From assembly GCA_905221605.1 (NCBI GenBank), contig CAJNDS010002152.1:310001-374000 (forward strand): a stretch of DNA of 64,000 bases, in the 5' to 3' direction. Shown here piece after piece: positions 1 to 9,625 of the stretch. Positions within the stretch are counted from its first letter, which is position 1. Each line of letters begins with the position of its first letter. This DNA comes from Symbiodinium natans (Eukaryota > Sar > Dinophyceae > Suessiales > Symbiodiniaceae). The notes below the pieces were generated by a model. It was not told where the DNA came from, ran no database searches, and saw nothing but the letters and a program-made list of their open reading frames with translations. The translations under genes were made by a program, and so were the position numbers.

Positions 1-1281
1 TATTAGTATGTAAAACAGAAACTTATCTTGGGCTTCTGGTTTGAGGCAAAATTTTCCATTTCCCTGCAGCAAAGTCAGCAAAAACTGACAACTGGGATAG
101 GACTGAGGGATTCTCTACAATGACCTCGTATGGCCCCATACTTGGGGGGTTCAGGGGTACTTGCAAGTAGGGTTTAGGGTTTATTTAGGGGGGGGTACCT
201 AAGAGTCGCGTTACAAGTGGGGTAGCTATCGCCCTCACCTTCTTTAGGCTACTCATAACCCGACCGGTAAGTACCCATGAACCTTCAAGTACCATCCACA
301 ATGCACAAGCACTCAGCGCAGCCAACTTTTTGGAAACCGGCGCTGCTTTGGAAGAGCCAAGTGTAGGATGGTGGCTCGCGGTCTTCAAAGCGCGCCTTCA
401 CCAACTTCCCAGTTTAGACGACGTTCCGGGGTTCTTGAGTATGGGCCCTGTTGGCACCCTTAGGTAGAAGACATATCAGAAGTGTACCACAATATGTGTA
501 CTGTAACCTGCTACATGCAGAGAGTGAGAGCTCATCAGGCCTGGCAAGCCTAACGATGCGTGCGGAGGAAGCTCGCGCTAGCAGTGACCTGGCGTCGCAG
601 AACGCCACAGATCTTGCAGCCGCTGGGCGCTCAAGCTGGACGCTGCCCCCCCCTCAGCCCCTCGTGCAGGCTCGCGCAACACTGGAATCAGTGTGTCAGA
701 GAAACTCCCCGAAGGCCTTCGGATTGTAGTCCGAGGAATGAGGCAACGAGCTCAGCTCCAAGGTTGAATCTGGCTCCCGGGCTGGCCTCAAGGCAGACTT
801 CTGCAACTCCGCGAGGGCAGGTCATGCTCAGTGCATCTCAGCGATCGTGCGCAGGCAAATCACAAGGCCAAGCACCCAGCTTCGTCAGGTCTGCCGCTGC
901 CTCTTTCAAGTCTGCCTGGACCTTGACAGCCTCTGCCTGCTCCAGTCTGTAAGTTCTTTCGGCTTTGGCAGAATGCGTGAGATGCGAAATCTAACAGCCA
1001 TGCAGATCACAGTAAGCTCACCAGACCAGGAACAGCATCAGCCACAACCAGTATCTGAGAACGAAGGCCTCTTTCCGCTGGGTCGCGGACTTGCGGAAAT
1101 CTGCCGCCTACAAGAGGCCCCACATTCGAGCAGCAGCACGAGTTGAATTTCACATCACCAGAGCCTGATCAGCCTTCGGTCCCGTGCCACATCAACATAC
1201 CAGCAAGGCTTTCAAACATAAATTTTGTCAATATATTAATCCAAACATTAAAACTGCAATTTAAAAAACAAGATTAAAAAG
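1..1281. other. No supportable gene; start of window
   Basis: I see no frame with convincing coding character on either strand. Around 168-186 there is a short TTTAGGG-type run (agggtttagggttt). The flanking sequence at 120-205, rich in ggggtt and ggggtacc, loosely resembles the intronic element family described at 12,074. From about 1,200 the composition becomes strongly AT-rich, leading into the tRNA promoter. Confidence 0.5.
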
Positions 1282-1289
1282 TATAAAAA
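1282..1289 (+). promoter_or_regulatory. TATA box of the tRNA-Sec gene
   Basis: The octamer TATAAAAA lies 29-36 nt upstream of the first tRNA base, inside an AT-rich block. In animals, selenocysteine tRNA genes are unusual in being driven by an upstream TATA box near -30 rather than only by internal boxes A and B. The spacing here matches that arrangement. This is inference from position and sequence; no proximal sequence element could be recognised. It is notable because ordinary dinoflagellate protein genes are generally thought to lack canonical TATA boxes. Confidence 0.55.
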
Positions 1290-1317
1290 TTGTATTATAT
1301 CATGTAAAATAAAAAAT

Positions 1318-1406
1318 GCGTGGATGATCTTCACTGGTGTGGAGTGCGGACTTCAAATCCGTAGGAGATGAAATATTCTCAGTGGTTCGATTCCACCTTC
1401 TGCGCG
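1318..1406 (+). tRNA. tRNA-Sec (anticodon TCA), selenocysteine tRNA
   Basis: This 89-nt sequence folds as a eukaryotic selenocysteine tRNA and matches the animal molecule closely along its length. The extended acceptor stem pairs GCGTGGA with TCTGCGC (two wobble pairs). The anticodon arm reads GCGGA-CTTCAAA-TCCGT, giving anticodon TCA, which decodes UGA. A long variable arm (stem GAGA/TCTC, at about 1365-1380) follows, then the T arm GTGG-TTCGATT-CCAC and discriminator G. CCA is not encoded, as expected for a nuclear gene. It is the only confident gene on the plus strand. Its product carries Sec to in-frame UGA codons with a SECIS element, so this genome should encode selenoproteins. I see none in the window. 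Confidence 0.93.
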
Positions 1407-1910
1407 ATAATATATAAATATATTCTCATTGAGCCCTCGGCTTCTTTATCCCCTTTGCCCCAGCCTGCTGCATGGCTTGGAGCATGAGGTCATCCTTTTT
1501 TCACACACAGGCACTTACAACACGACATTTCAACATCACCCCCCGCACTGGTCCTTTGTCGGCAGAGCCATGCCCGCCGAAGGCACGCGAAAGGATGTCT
1601 TGAAGGAGTTGCGCAGCAAGCCTAAGCAACATTCGGGCCCGGCGAAAGATCAATACTAATGATGTGCCGCAAGATTTCGTATCCGTCTTTGGGAGAAGTA
1701 ATTCTCCAGGCGGATCCAGGCGGTCACGGACAATATTGCATGGAAGCAAAGGTCCAACAAACCCATGCCTGCCTTCCACCCGGTTGGTCGCCCCAATCGC
1801 CACGAACAGCTGCTGGCAAACCTGTCGTGGAGTCGTGGCCGATGCCCCTGCATGTGCATCCCGCGTTTCTGCGCATCGTCTGCGTGCTAGCTGCTAGTGA
1901 TGCTAGTGGC
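1407..1910. other. No supportable gene
   Basis: AT-rich just after the tRNA, then mixed composition. Open frames exist on both strands, but none shows recognisable domains or homology to the neighbouring channel gene. Confidence 0.4.
1496..1501 (+). terminator. Possible pol III termination T-run
   Basis: A run of six T residues begins 90 nt after the tRNA 3' end. No run of four or more T lies closer. RNA polymerase III normally stops at T4 or longer, so this may be the terminator and would leave a long 3' trailer. The inference is weak. Confidence 0.25.
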
Positions 1911-2189
1911 TTAAAGTTGCCCCAAGTGGCGCAAGATGTTTCCTTCCCAAAGCGAAACCCTGGCGCCTGGTCCGGACGTAGGAGGAAGCGCTGGACAGGA
2001 TCCAGCATCCTTCCATTTTTGAAAGGCTTGGCGCATCGAGTTTCGGGGCGTCGGAGGAAGAGAATCTGAACCATGACTCGCTGGCCTCTGCATCTGCTCC
2101 TTCGTCATCTTTGCGGGGACCGGCCCCGATGTCGGAGGCTCCCCCCATTTCGGTGGGTCGGGGATGGTCGGCATCATCGTGTATCTGAG
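1911..2189 (-). CDS. Coding-like fragment, possible C-terminal exon of channel gene 1
   Basis: A minus-strand frame encodes a Pro/Ser-rich stretch (contains PDPPKWGEPPTSGP, then RNSMRQAFQKWKDAG) that looks like a disordered cytoplasmic tail rather than random translation. A second Pro-rich stretch (IPDPPPPGKRFAQEYL) lies near 2,350-2,460. The last firm exon of channel gene 1 ends at 3,099 with a strong GTAAGT donor, so at least one further exon must lie at lower coordinates. These are the best candidates, but no exon boundary could be fixed. About 2,500-3,098 shows nothing else convincing. Confidence 0.3.
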   Translation of the reverse strand, partial: LRYTMMPTIPDPPKWGEPPTSGPVPAKMTKEQMQRPASHGSDSLPPTPRNSMRQAFQKWKDAGSCPALPPTSGPGARVSLWEGNILRHLGQL

Positions 2190-3098
2190 CAAGTTCTGGA
2201 AAAGTTACAAGGCCAAAAGTCAACGCTTCCGACAACAGCTGCTAGGTTCGCAGCGTCGGCGGCATGGTCGGCGACAATTGACCGAAAGCTGGCTTGGGCA
2301 ATGCCCCAGCCAAGACCATCGGTGGTTGGTCTGGCAAGGCGTGAGAACTCTCCATGCTTCTTAAGGCGCAGTTCGGTAGGCAAGTACTCTTGTGCAAAAC
2401 GCTTGCCTGGTGGTGGAGGGTCTGGGATGTTGCGCAAGGCCAGCCCAAAAAGCTTGCCTGGAACACCCACTCCGATCCATAGGAACCCATGGAACCCACA
2501 ACACGACAGAGGCTGAGCTTACTGCCAATACCGCTGCACGTGCGCTCTGACCAGTCGGAGCGGCCTGACAAAATAATGTTGAAAAACAGGCAACTTTGGC
2601 TGCGAAGATCAATTTGTGAACAAGCAGCCTTTGAACATCGCAGGCCCATTTCACAAGCAGTTTTCTCATGAGTGATTCTTGAAATCTCACCGGACATAAG
2701 CACGTGCAAAGGCTTATGCTGCGATGCCATGAATTGGGGCTTCCGACACCGGCGACATCCAAGAGGCGTCGAACCAAAGTGCCACGTTCCCTCTGGGAAA
2801 GCAGTGGCGCTGTGGAATTGCTTGAAAACACATGTGCCACCGTGCTGTGGGCGTTGGCCACACGGCAGCAAAAAGAGCCTGAGATGTCTGTATTAGAACA
2901 TCGGGTCTTGGCCAACCAAAGCTCCCTCTGGCAGCATTGCTGCCAGCAAAGCACTCTTGTGCGCCCTGTGTCGAGTGATGAATGCCAGCAAACCCTCGAG
3001 CCCAAGATGCAATACTTTCCAAACCAAGCCTACACCTCTCTCGATCTCGCCAACAGTGCTTCTTCAGCACCTGGCCTTGCAGTAGGTAAGTGACTTAC

Positions 3099-6000
3099 GA
3101 TCCGTGCCAGATCCTGTCTGAGCTGCGCGATCTCTGACTCCACATACACACTGAGAAGTCCCTGGTTCTTGATGAGCCAAGACTGATCTTGAATGATCTT
3201 CGCTATTTCCATGGCACGAGCTTGCCCGCGGAGACGAAGACACCCCATCAGAAACTCTTCAATCTCGATAGCACCTCCTGCATCTTCATCCAGAAGCTTG
3301 AAGAACGTCCAAGCATCCCAGACATCCAAACCCAGTGACTCGAAATACTCGCGCACTGCAGGGGATGTAATCTTCTCTTCAAACATGGTGTACGTTATGA
3401 TCCCATCTTGAGCGCCAAGCTTACCGAAAAGATCTCGGATTTTCTGCAAGTGCGCTTGTTTATCGGCCAAGATGGACTGGACAACCGCGGTGTGATCATT
3501 TTGAGCAGATTCAATGGCTGACCTTCGCATTTGCCGTCCGACACCAAGAGAACTTGGACAGTTTGACTCAGGAAAAAGGCCGAAACAAATTGCAAGATGA
3601 TGCCGGGATACTGGCAAAAGACGCCAGTCACCACGTTCAAAACCTTGGCTCCCGACTCTTCTCAGTAACTAGCCAAGTACGGAGGGACTCCATGCAATGC
3701 AAGTTAGTTCAAAAGCGCCGCAGGGCAGGTTTATTTTCATTACTCGAATTCCAACGCGTAAGCAGTGTCTCTTTCTCTTCGCACACCCAAAGCAATTCTC
3801 GGTTGCGCCCTCACATGTGCTCAGTCGTGGAGACTGCTGGAGTTGGAGCCATCCCGTGCGACTGAAACAGGCGACACCTAGTTTCAACTTCAACAAGAAT
3901 CGGGACTGGACATCCGGCTGATTGCGGTGTTGTTGGCCACCCGCACAGCTTTTCCACACGCTGGCAGGCAACAGCTGTCCATGCTAAAGATTCGCAGAAA
4001 AGGCTCTGGGGGGAACTCCCATGCCTAAAAAAGGATTCCAACACAAAGAAAACTCACACATCCGACTACTTCACGTCCACTCACAACATCAAGAACACCA
4101 CAGTCCGAAAGATACAAGCAAACGAGAAACCAGTGCAGTTTCGATCCAAACTTCGTAGGATCACGGCGCTACATCTGCCCTGCGGCAATAAGAGTGGCCA
4201 AGGCAACACAACTCGGTTACATGTATCACATACACAAACACAGAGGCTTGTGGTCTGTTCCAGACACCTCCCAGCGATGCTTATTATTATCGCTTTGTTG
4301 TTCGGCTCTGTACTACAACGCACATTAATACATTAATATGATTAAACTTCTTCCAGCCAAGCTGCTGCAAAGTACGTGAACGATATGTAAAACAGAAAGC
4401 ACCACATCCAAATGACGGACATGCGCCGTAGGGGAAACAAAACCTCTTCCCAACTGACTCCACCGCCGATGCTCATGAAGAGGCCTCAGATGAGCATGTT
4501 GCTCTATTTGCTAATTCCATTATATGGTTCTATCTATCATCCTACTATTAGTATAACAACCAATTCACGAACCCTGTTTGCAAAATCCGAAAACAGGCCC
4601 AGATAGCTGAGCATTGTGGCTGGCAAGGAAATGAAGAAGCGGTCGCTTGCCTGTTGGATTTCCGGACTTATCGGGTGATTGGCCGGGTCGTGAATGTGGT
4701 CGCTGACCGCCTGCAGCCAGGAGGGTTTAGTTTAGGGTTTAGGGTTTAGGGTTCCAGGACATGGTTTTTCCCTCCAACGTCAAAGAGCCTCCAATGAAGC
4801 TGCAAGCCCTTCGAAGAAGCACCACACCACAACAAACCTATGTCTTCGATTTGGTGAAGCCCCATCTACTCCACAGTGTGGGTCACGATACCTGCATACT
4901 CTACTGGCTTTGTTCAGCCGTCCGTATGAACAATCAGCAACAAGCAAGCGCCCTTTTCATCTCTGTCCTGCACGAACAATATGGCGAAGACGTACACAAT
5001 GATCGCAAGCAATATCAACGCCCAAAACAAGGACTTCAGCGTGTGGAATATCGATGTGATGAGCGTGCGAAGGGCCATGACGAAGCGGAAAATCTTCATC
5101 AGCCGGATTGCCTCCGAACATTCAGGATCAATCGCGCATCGAGTCTCTGTCACGTGCTGCCCGTGCATGGGGATCGGAGGGTTGGGGGGTTGGGGTTCAG
5201 CAAATGACCTGGGCATCCATGAGCCCTACGCCCCTTGATGCGAGATGCACCGCAATCTCCAATCCGAAAAGAAAGTCTTTAGCAATGTCAGTATGCAGGG
5301 GCACTGTATGAACATCAACATCATCCCCAGAACTCCTTCCTAAGCTGTCCCCAACCCATCCCACTCACCCACAGATCTTTAGTGACTTTAGCGCAGTCAT
5401 GAGCCGGGCCTTCACAATCCTCGTGATCCGGACAACACGAAAGGCCTTGAGGCTGGAGACACCGGAAAAGCCAGCAGTTTCCGTGCTTTGTGCCTGCACG
5501 GCCTCTACGATGTCGACGCAAAGGTCCCAAAGCGAACTGCCGACAATGATCGCATCCAGGATGCTCCAGAGCGAATCCTCACCCAAAAACAAGGGGAGCC
5601 CATAAGCCATCAGTCGCGCCACGAATTCGACGGTGAACAGCACAGCGTATACATACCTGAGAAACCACCAGCAATGATTGGGCACTGCATTGCACGCTCC
5701 AAGGAACACTTAATTGCTTCCCTCAGATAGCATTCCCCGCGGCAAGAAACTAATGTTGCGCTCGCTTTAGTTTATCACCCCGCTATAATCACAAGGTTCC
5801 CAGGGCTATTCCGCGAACACAGTTAACTGGGGTCACTCGCTAAACATAACAAGTTTTTGCGGGGGAAATGTTAGGATTCGGTCAGCTGCAGTCAGATGCA
5901 CTTTTCTTCGTCTTCCAAAACTCAGGTTCAAACTCTCTCAGGCTCAGCTAAAGGTTTCAGGCCTTTGCTCTTCCGCCTCATCATCATCATCATCAGCATC

Positions 6001-7771
6001 ATCATCATCATCATCATCAGCATCATGATCGTTATCATTATCATCCATTATCATCATCATGCTTTATTTTCAATGTTTTGCCGTTCTTCTCATCCTCATG
6101 AAATGGCCTGTTTAGATGAATTGTACCACCACCACCACCACCACCACGATCACGTTCACGTTTTTTGCATTAGTATCACCACCACCATGATCAGGAACAC
6201 GTTTTGCACCGCTTTTATTCTCTAGTGCGATTAAACCACCTTCAACTCTTCCCACCGGATATGTCTCAGATATTGTATGCTCACTTATTGGTGCTAAATT
6301 TTGCAGGGTCTTCTTGTATCACTACGATTTAATGTTAATAATACGTAGGGCATGCTCCAGAAAGTGTCTGGTGCGTCTTCAATAACATCACTGTACAGCT
6401 AAAAAACTCAAGATGACTAACTTCACACACACAGACAGAGTTGAAGTACTTGTTTTTACCTAAAAGATAATTGACGAAAGCTGCTTTTTTGGTTACACTT
6501 CTTTGGACCCTGTGTTGAGTTTGGATCTGTTGAAACCTTTTTGGGCTTTCCTTCCGAAATGAGGCCCCCAAACAAAAATCGTGATATGTAGCCCACGGCC
6601 CAGCCCGACTCACTTTAGCAGGTTTGTCTGGGGTGTTCGCTATAACGTGCTCTTTGGGGAGAGTTCTTTGGGGTTCAGCCCCCGAGGCTGGTTCAAAGTC
6701 AGGAACGGGGCTCTCTCATGGCGAAGGTTTCGGGCTTTGCGGGCCTTCGCTTCAGCCCAGGAAGGCAAACCTCTGAGGCCTTGAGGGTGTTGAGACCCTC
6801 AAAGACTCGGGCTTTAAGGGCCGTGGAAGTCCGCCCAGGACAGCAGGAAACTTCAGGCCCTAAGGCCCTAAAAGCTTCAGGTTTTAAGGGCCGTGGCTTC
6901 AGTTCAGGAAGGCCTGACGGCTTCATGTCTTTTGGCCGCAAAGGTTTCAGGGCTTTCAGCCAGGTTCTCCGCCCTAAAATGGGTTGCTTGGGCGTGTGGG
7001 GGAGGGGGGAAAGAGGGGGCGGGGGGCACCCTTTCTGAAGCGAGTGCAACATTGACTACAAAAAGGGAGTCCGCCGAGTATCTGCAAGACTCGGAACTCC
7101 AACGGTGTCGACGTCGAGCCGAGGCTTTGCTGCACGTCCACACCGATGAAGACGGCGTTCGTGAGGACCACGACGGCGAAGAAGCACTCGAAGGCCGGAT
7201 GGTTCACCAACCTTCAACTTGGGGAACCCTACCAATACTTACAAGATAAGCTGATTCTTAGGAATTATATGGCATTATCGTACCCAAAGAATAAGACTTA
7301 TTCCCAAGTATCCCCAAGCAACTTCTGGCAGAGGCCACTGAGTCGCCTCTTGCTGCCGTGAAAGGCTTGAGAATCTCTCAGGGATGCAAAGCGTCTCCTC
7401 TCGGACTTCGACCCCATGTGCAAGGCCTGCTCTTTGTGCTCCAAGTCTGCCGCCGTGTATGATACAAAGAAATTCGGCCGCAGGGAAGACATGTCCGTCT
7501 GGGAGGGGGAAACATCCTTCTCTTCCTTCTCTTCCCTCTCCTCCTTCTCTTCCTTGTTGGCTTTGTCGCTCGTCTCCACACGCCAGGAGGCGTCGTGGGA
7601 CGATTTCGAGCCTCGAGACTTCTCGGACATATTTGTGCGAGACCGCTGGAGTGAAACTGGCGGCCGCTCAAGGAGCCTTGAAAGCATGTCATCTTGCCTG
7701 CTGAGGCGTCCGAGAAGTTCCTGGTGCTGCCGTCTCAAAAAGTCAAGGCCGTCTTGGACGCCTTGTGCCAC
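3099..7771 (-). CDS. Voltage-gated cation channel 1, single 6-TM domain plus EF-hand (8 exons)
   Basis: Minus-strand exons: 7771-7347, 7211-7083, 5656-5410, 5111-4968, 4710-4599, 4484-4366, 3643-3612, 3522-3099. They join to 544 codons with every splice phase consistent and no frameshift. Order: coiled N-terminus with charged Glu/Lys run; S1 (VNHPAFECFFAVVVL); S2-S3; long S4 with Arg/Lys at every third position (AFRVVRITRIVKAIR); S5; pore (LFMSIGGGVSWEEV); S6; then a cytosolic EF-hand pair, the second with canonical loop DEDAGGAIEIEE and the first degenerate. Four subunits presumably assemble into a channel gated by voltage and modulated by Ca2+. The first exon was not found, and the 3' end continues past 3,099 (donor GTAAGT). 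Introns use GC, GA and GT donors; all acceptors are AG|G. Ion selectivity cannot be read from the pore alone. A paralogue lies directly upstream in transcription sense (9,626-12,238). Confidence 0.9.
4722..4753 (+). repeat. Interstitial TTTAGGG repeat
   Basis: About four units of a TTTAGGG-type telomeric repeat, inside the intron between channel 1 exons 4710-4599 and 5111-4968. It lies about 12 nt from an acceptor site. Confidence 0.85.
5985..6150 (+). repeat. Trinucleotide microsatellites (CAT)n and (CAC)n
   Basis: An ATC/CAT tract with interruptions at about 5,985-6,060, then a CCA/CAC tract at about 6,126-6,150. Both lie in the large channel 1 intron between exons 5656-5410 and 7211-7083. 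Confidence 0.85.
6715..6980 (+). repeat. Degenerate internal repeats in channel 1 intron
   Basis: The segment is built from recurring variants of TTTAAGGGCCGTGG (near 6,813 and 6,880), GGTTTCAGG/GCTTCAGG and CAGGAAGGC. It gives long open frames in several registers, which explains misleading translations here. It lies wholly within the large channel 1 intron. Confidence 0.6.
7212..7346 (-). mobile_element. Small intron of channel 1 with inverted-repeat ends (introner-like)
   Basis: The intron between channel 1 exons 1 and 2 is 135 nt in my model. Read on the minus strand it carries TTGCTTGGGGATAC about 25 nt inside the donor. The reverse complement of its 3' end reads CAACTTGGGGAACCCTACC. 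The ends are therefore roughly inverted copies (CTTGGGGA core) and resemble the GGGAACCCTA part of the element family at 12,074 and 34,821. The repeats are degenerate; it could be an old member or a separate family. The exact donor is ambiguous (GC at 7,346 or a GA further upstream). Confidence 0.4.
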
Positions 7772-9625
7772 CTGTCCACCAGGCACCTTCCGATCTGGGG
7801 ACTGCTGCTTCTCCTGGATTTGTCAATGCATCGCATGCACATCAAACTCACGATCATCCTTGTTACTCCTACTTTGCTGTGACGAATACATCACTTGATC
7901 TGCAGCTTCGGGTGCAATGCAGGGGCGGGACTTCGAAAGAAAACAAAAAACAGTCCTCTGTCAGGCTGCCTTCGTTCACGACCGCGGTTTCGGCCACTGC
8001 CGCCATTGCGCACGGATATGTCAAGAACCCTTTGTAGGTTACTGGTGATACAGCTAGATGCCTTTCACGGGCCACCGGACTCGGGAGACATTGTGCTTAA
8101 TTTTCGAAATGTTACAGAAGAGCTTGCATCTTGCGATAGCCTTGGTCATACTTTGGACATTGGAAAAATATGTTGTCACCAGCCGAGACATGAAATCAGG
8201 GTTGCGTTTTCTGGAGGAGGCCACTGCCAGCAAACCACAGTTTACATCTCGCCAAGCTGCCAAAAAGCGGCGTTTTTTTCTGGCATGTCCAGCATGGCTG
8301 CCGGAAAAAAAATGAAGCAGCGAGAGTGTGAGATGCGCCAAGCAATATCTACGGCTATCCTTCGGATGCCCAGCACTGCACGGAAAAGATCTTCAAGAAC
8401 CGAGGCTTTCCTGTAGACATCTACGAGCGACTCTTTGATCTAGTGACCGCATCCTCTCAATCACACCTGAATGTGTTGGAGGTCTCTGCGCGCATATACT
8501 AAACCCTCAACCCCGAATGGGGTCACCTGGATGCCACTCGGTGCCCATTCGTTTAAAAAGTTATGGTAACTTCAAATCGGGCGACATGGCGCCTCAACGC
8601 CAAGCCATCCTTGGAAGTCCTTCAGGTTCGGCCCCCATCAGGGACAGTGGCTTAAGCAGAAATGACAAGGCACTCTAGGTTTACTGTAGTCTCAAGGAGA
8701 CAGACTACCATCCTGTGGTGGCCTCAAACGAAGAAACAGCACTTCACTAAGGCGCAAAAAGGCCAGCTGTGACAGCCACTACCTCTGGCAACGAAGCTTG
8801 AGTCGAAACCGCGTTCAGACTTCAAAGGTCCGCTGGCCGCCGGCGCCTGGGCAAATTCGAGACTCGACTTTCAAGAGATCTACAAATTGCTTCTTAAGCT
8901 GGATCAGGCTGCGATTGGGTGCCTGTTCCACGTAAGATCCATGGCGCGGGCCTGGCCACGGATCCGTGGACAAAGAACACACACACACACACACACACCA
9001 CGCCGACCATACCAGCCTCCCAGCGCTCGGCAATCAATGAGTCAGTACAAGCGGAGCCACCATGCTGGGCAAGCTGCTTGAAATGATGAGGGATCAATAT
9101 CAACTGCAACCTCGAGCAGCCTATTGCTGTTCTAACAAGTCACAATGGCATACAACGCCAAGGCCTAACAAATTCCAAGGCAGTGGCAGCGTACTGCTTG
9201 CCATTCAACCTGTTGTAATGTGTACCCATTGTCTTGAGCAACTTGAGCCAGCATGTACCATCAAGCGCCAGTAGCGCAGTGGGCAGCCCCATGCGTTTAC
9301 GCCCACCAGCACAAAAGGTAGCAAAAGGCAGACCCATTTTCGCCTGATCTATTGGAGGCCAGCTTTGCTGGTCCCCGACGGCACTGTGCAGTTAGCACGC
9401 CCCTGCCCAGCATTCCTTTTCTTAAAAAGTCCCGATGCAGGCTTGCAAGACTGTGCGTAAACCGTTCCGGCGCCGAACGAGTTAGAGTACATGTGGCAGC
9501 GCAAGCCTGCTCGGAGATGGCTGGACAGGCAACGTTCAAATGTTCCAAAATGCACAGCCCATGGCCCTTTTTCGCAAAAAAGGCCGGGCCACTCGAGCCG
9601 GCGTGCAAGGAAGGGCCACTCAAGC
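7772..9625. other. Spacer between the two channel genes
   Basis: No convincing coding exon on either strand. The upstream exon(s) of channel 1 should lie here but could not be recognised. An (AC)11 microsatellite is at 8,977-8,998. The rest is unremarkable mixed-composition sequence. Confidence 0.5.
8977..8998 (+). repeat. (AC)n microsatellite
   Basis: About eleven uninterrupted AC units in the spacer between the tandem channel genes. Confidence 0.9.

Noticed and set aside
2242..3005. Two long minus-strand frames (over 200 residues) just after channel 1
   Set aside because: Cys/Ser/His-rich with no homology to the channel tail; the frames overlap each other. Judged non-coding.
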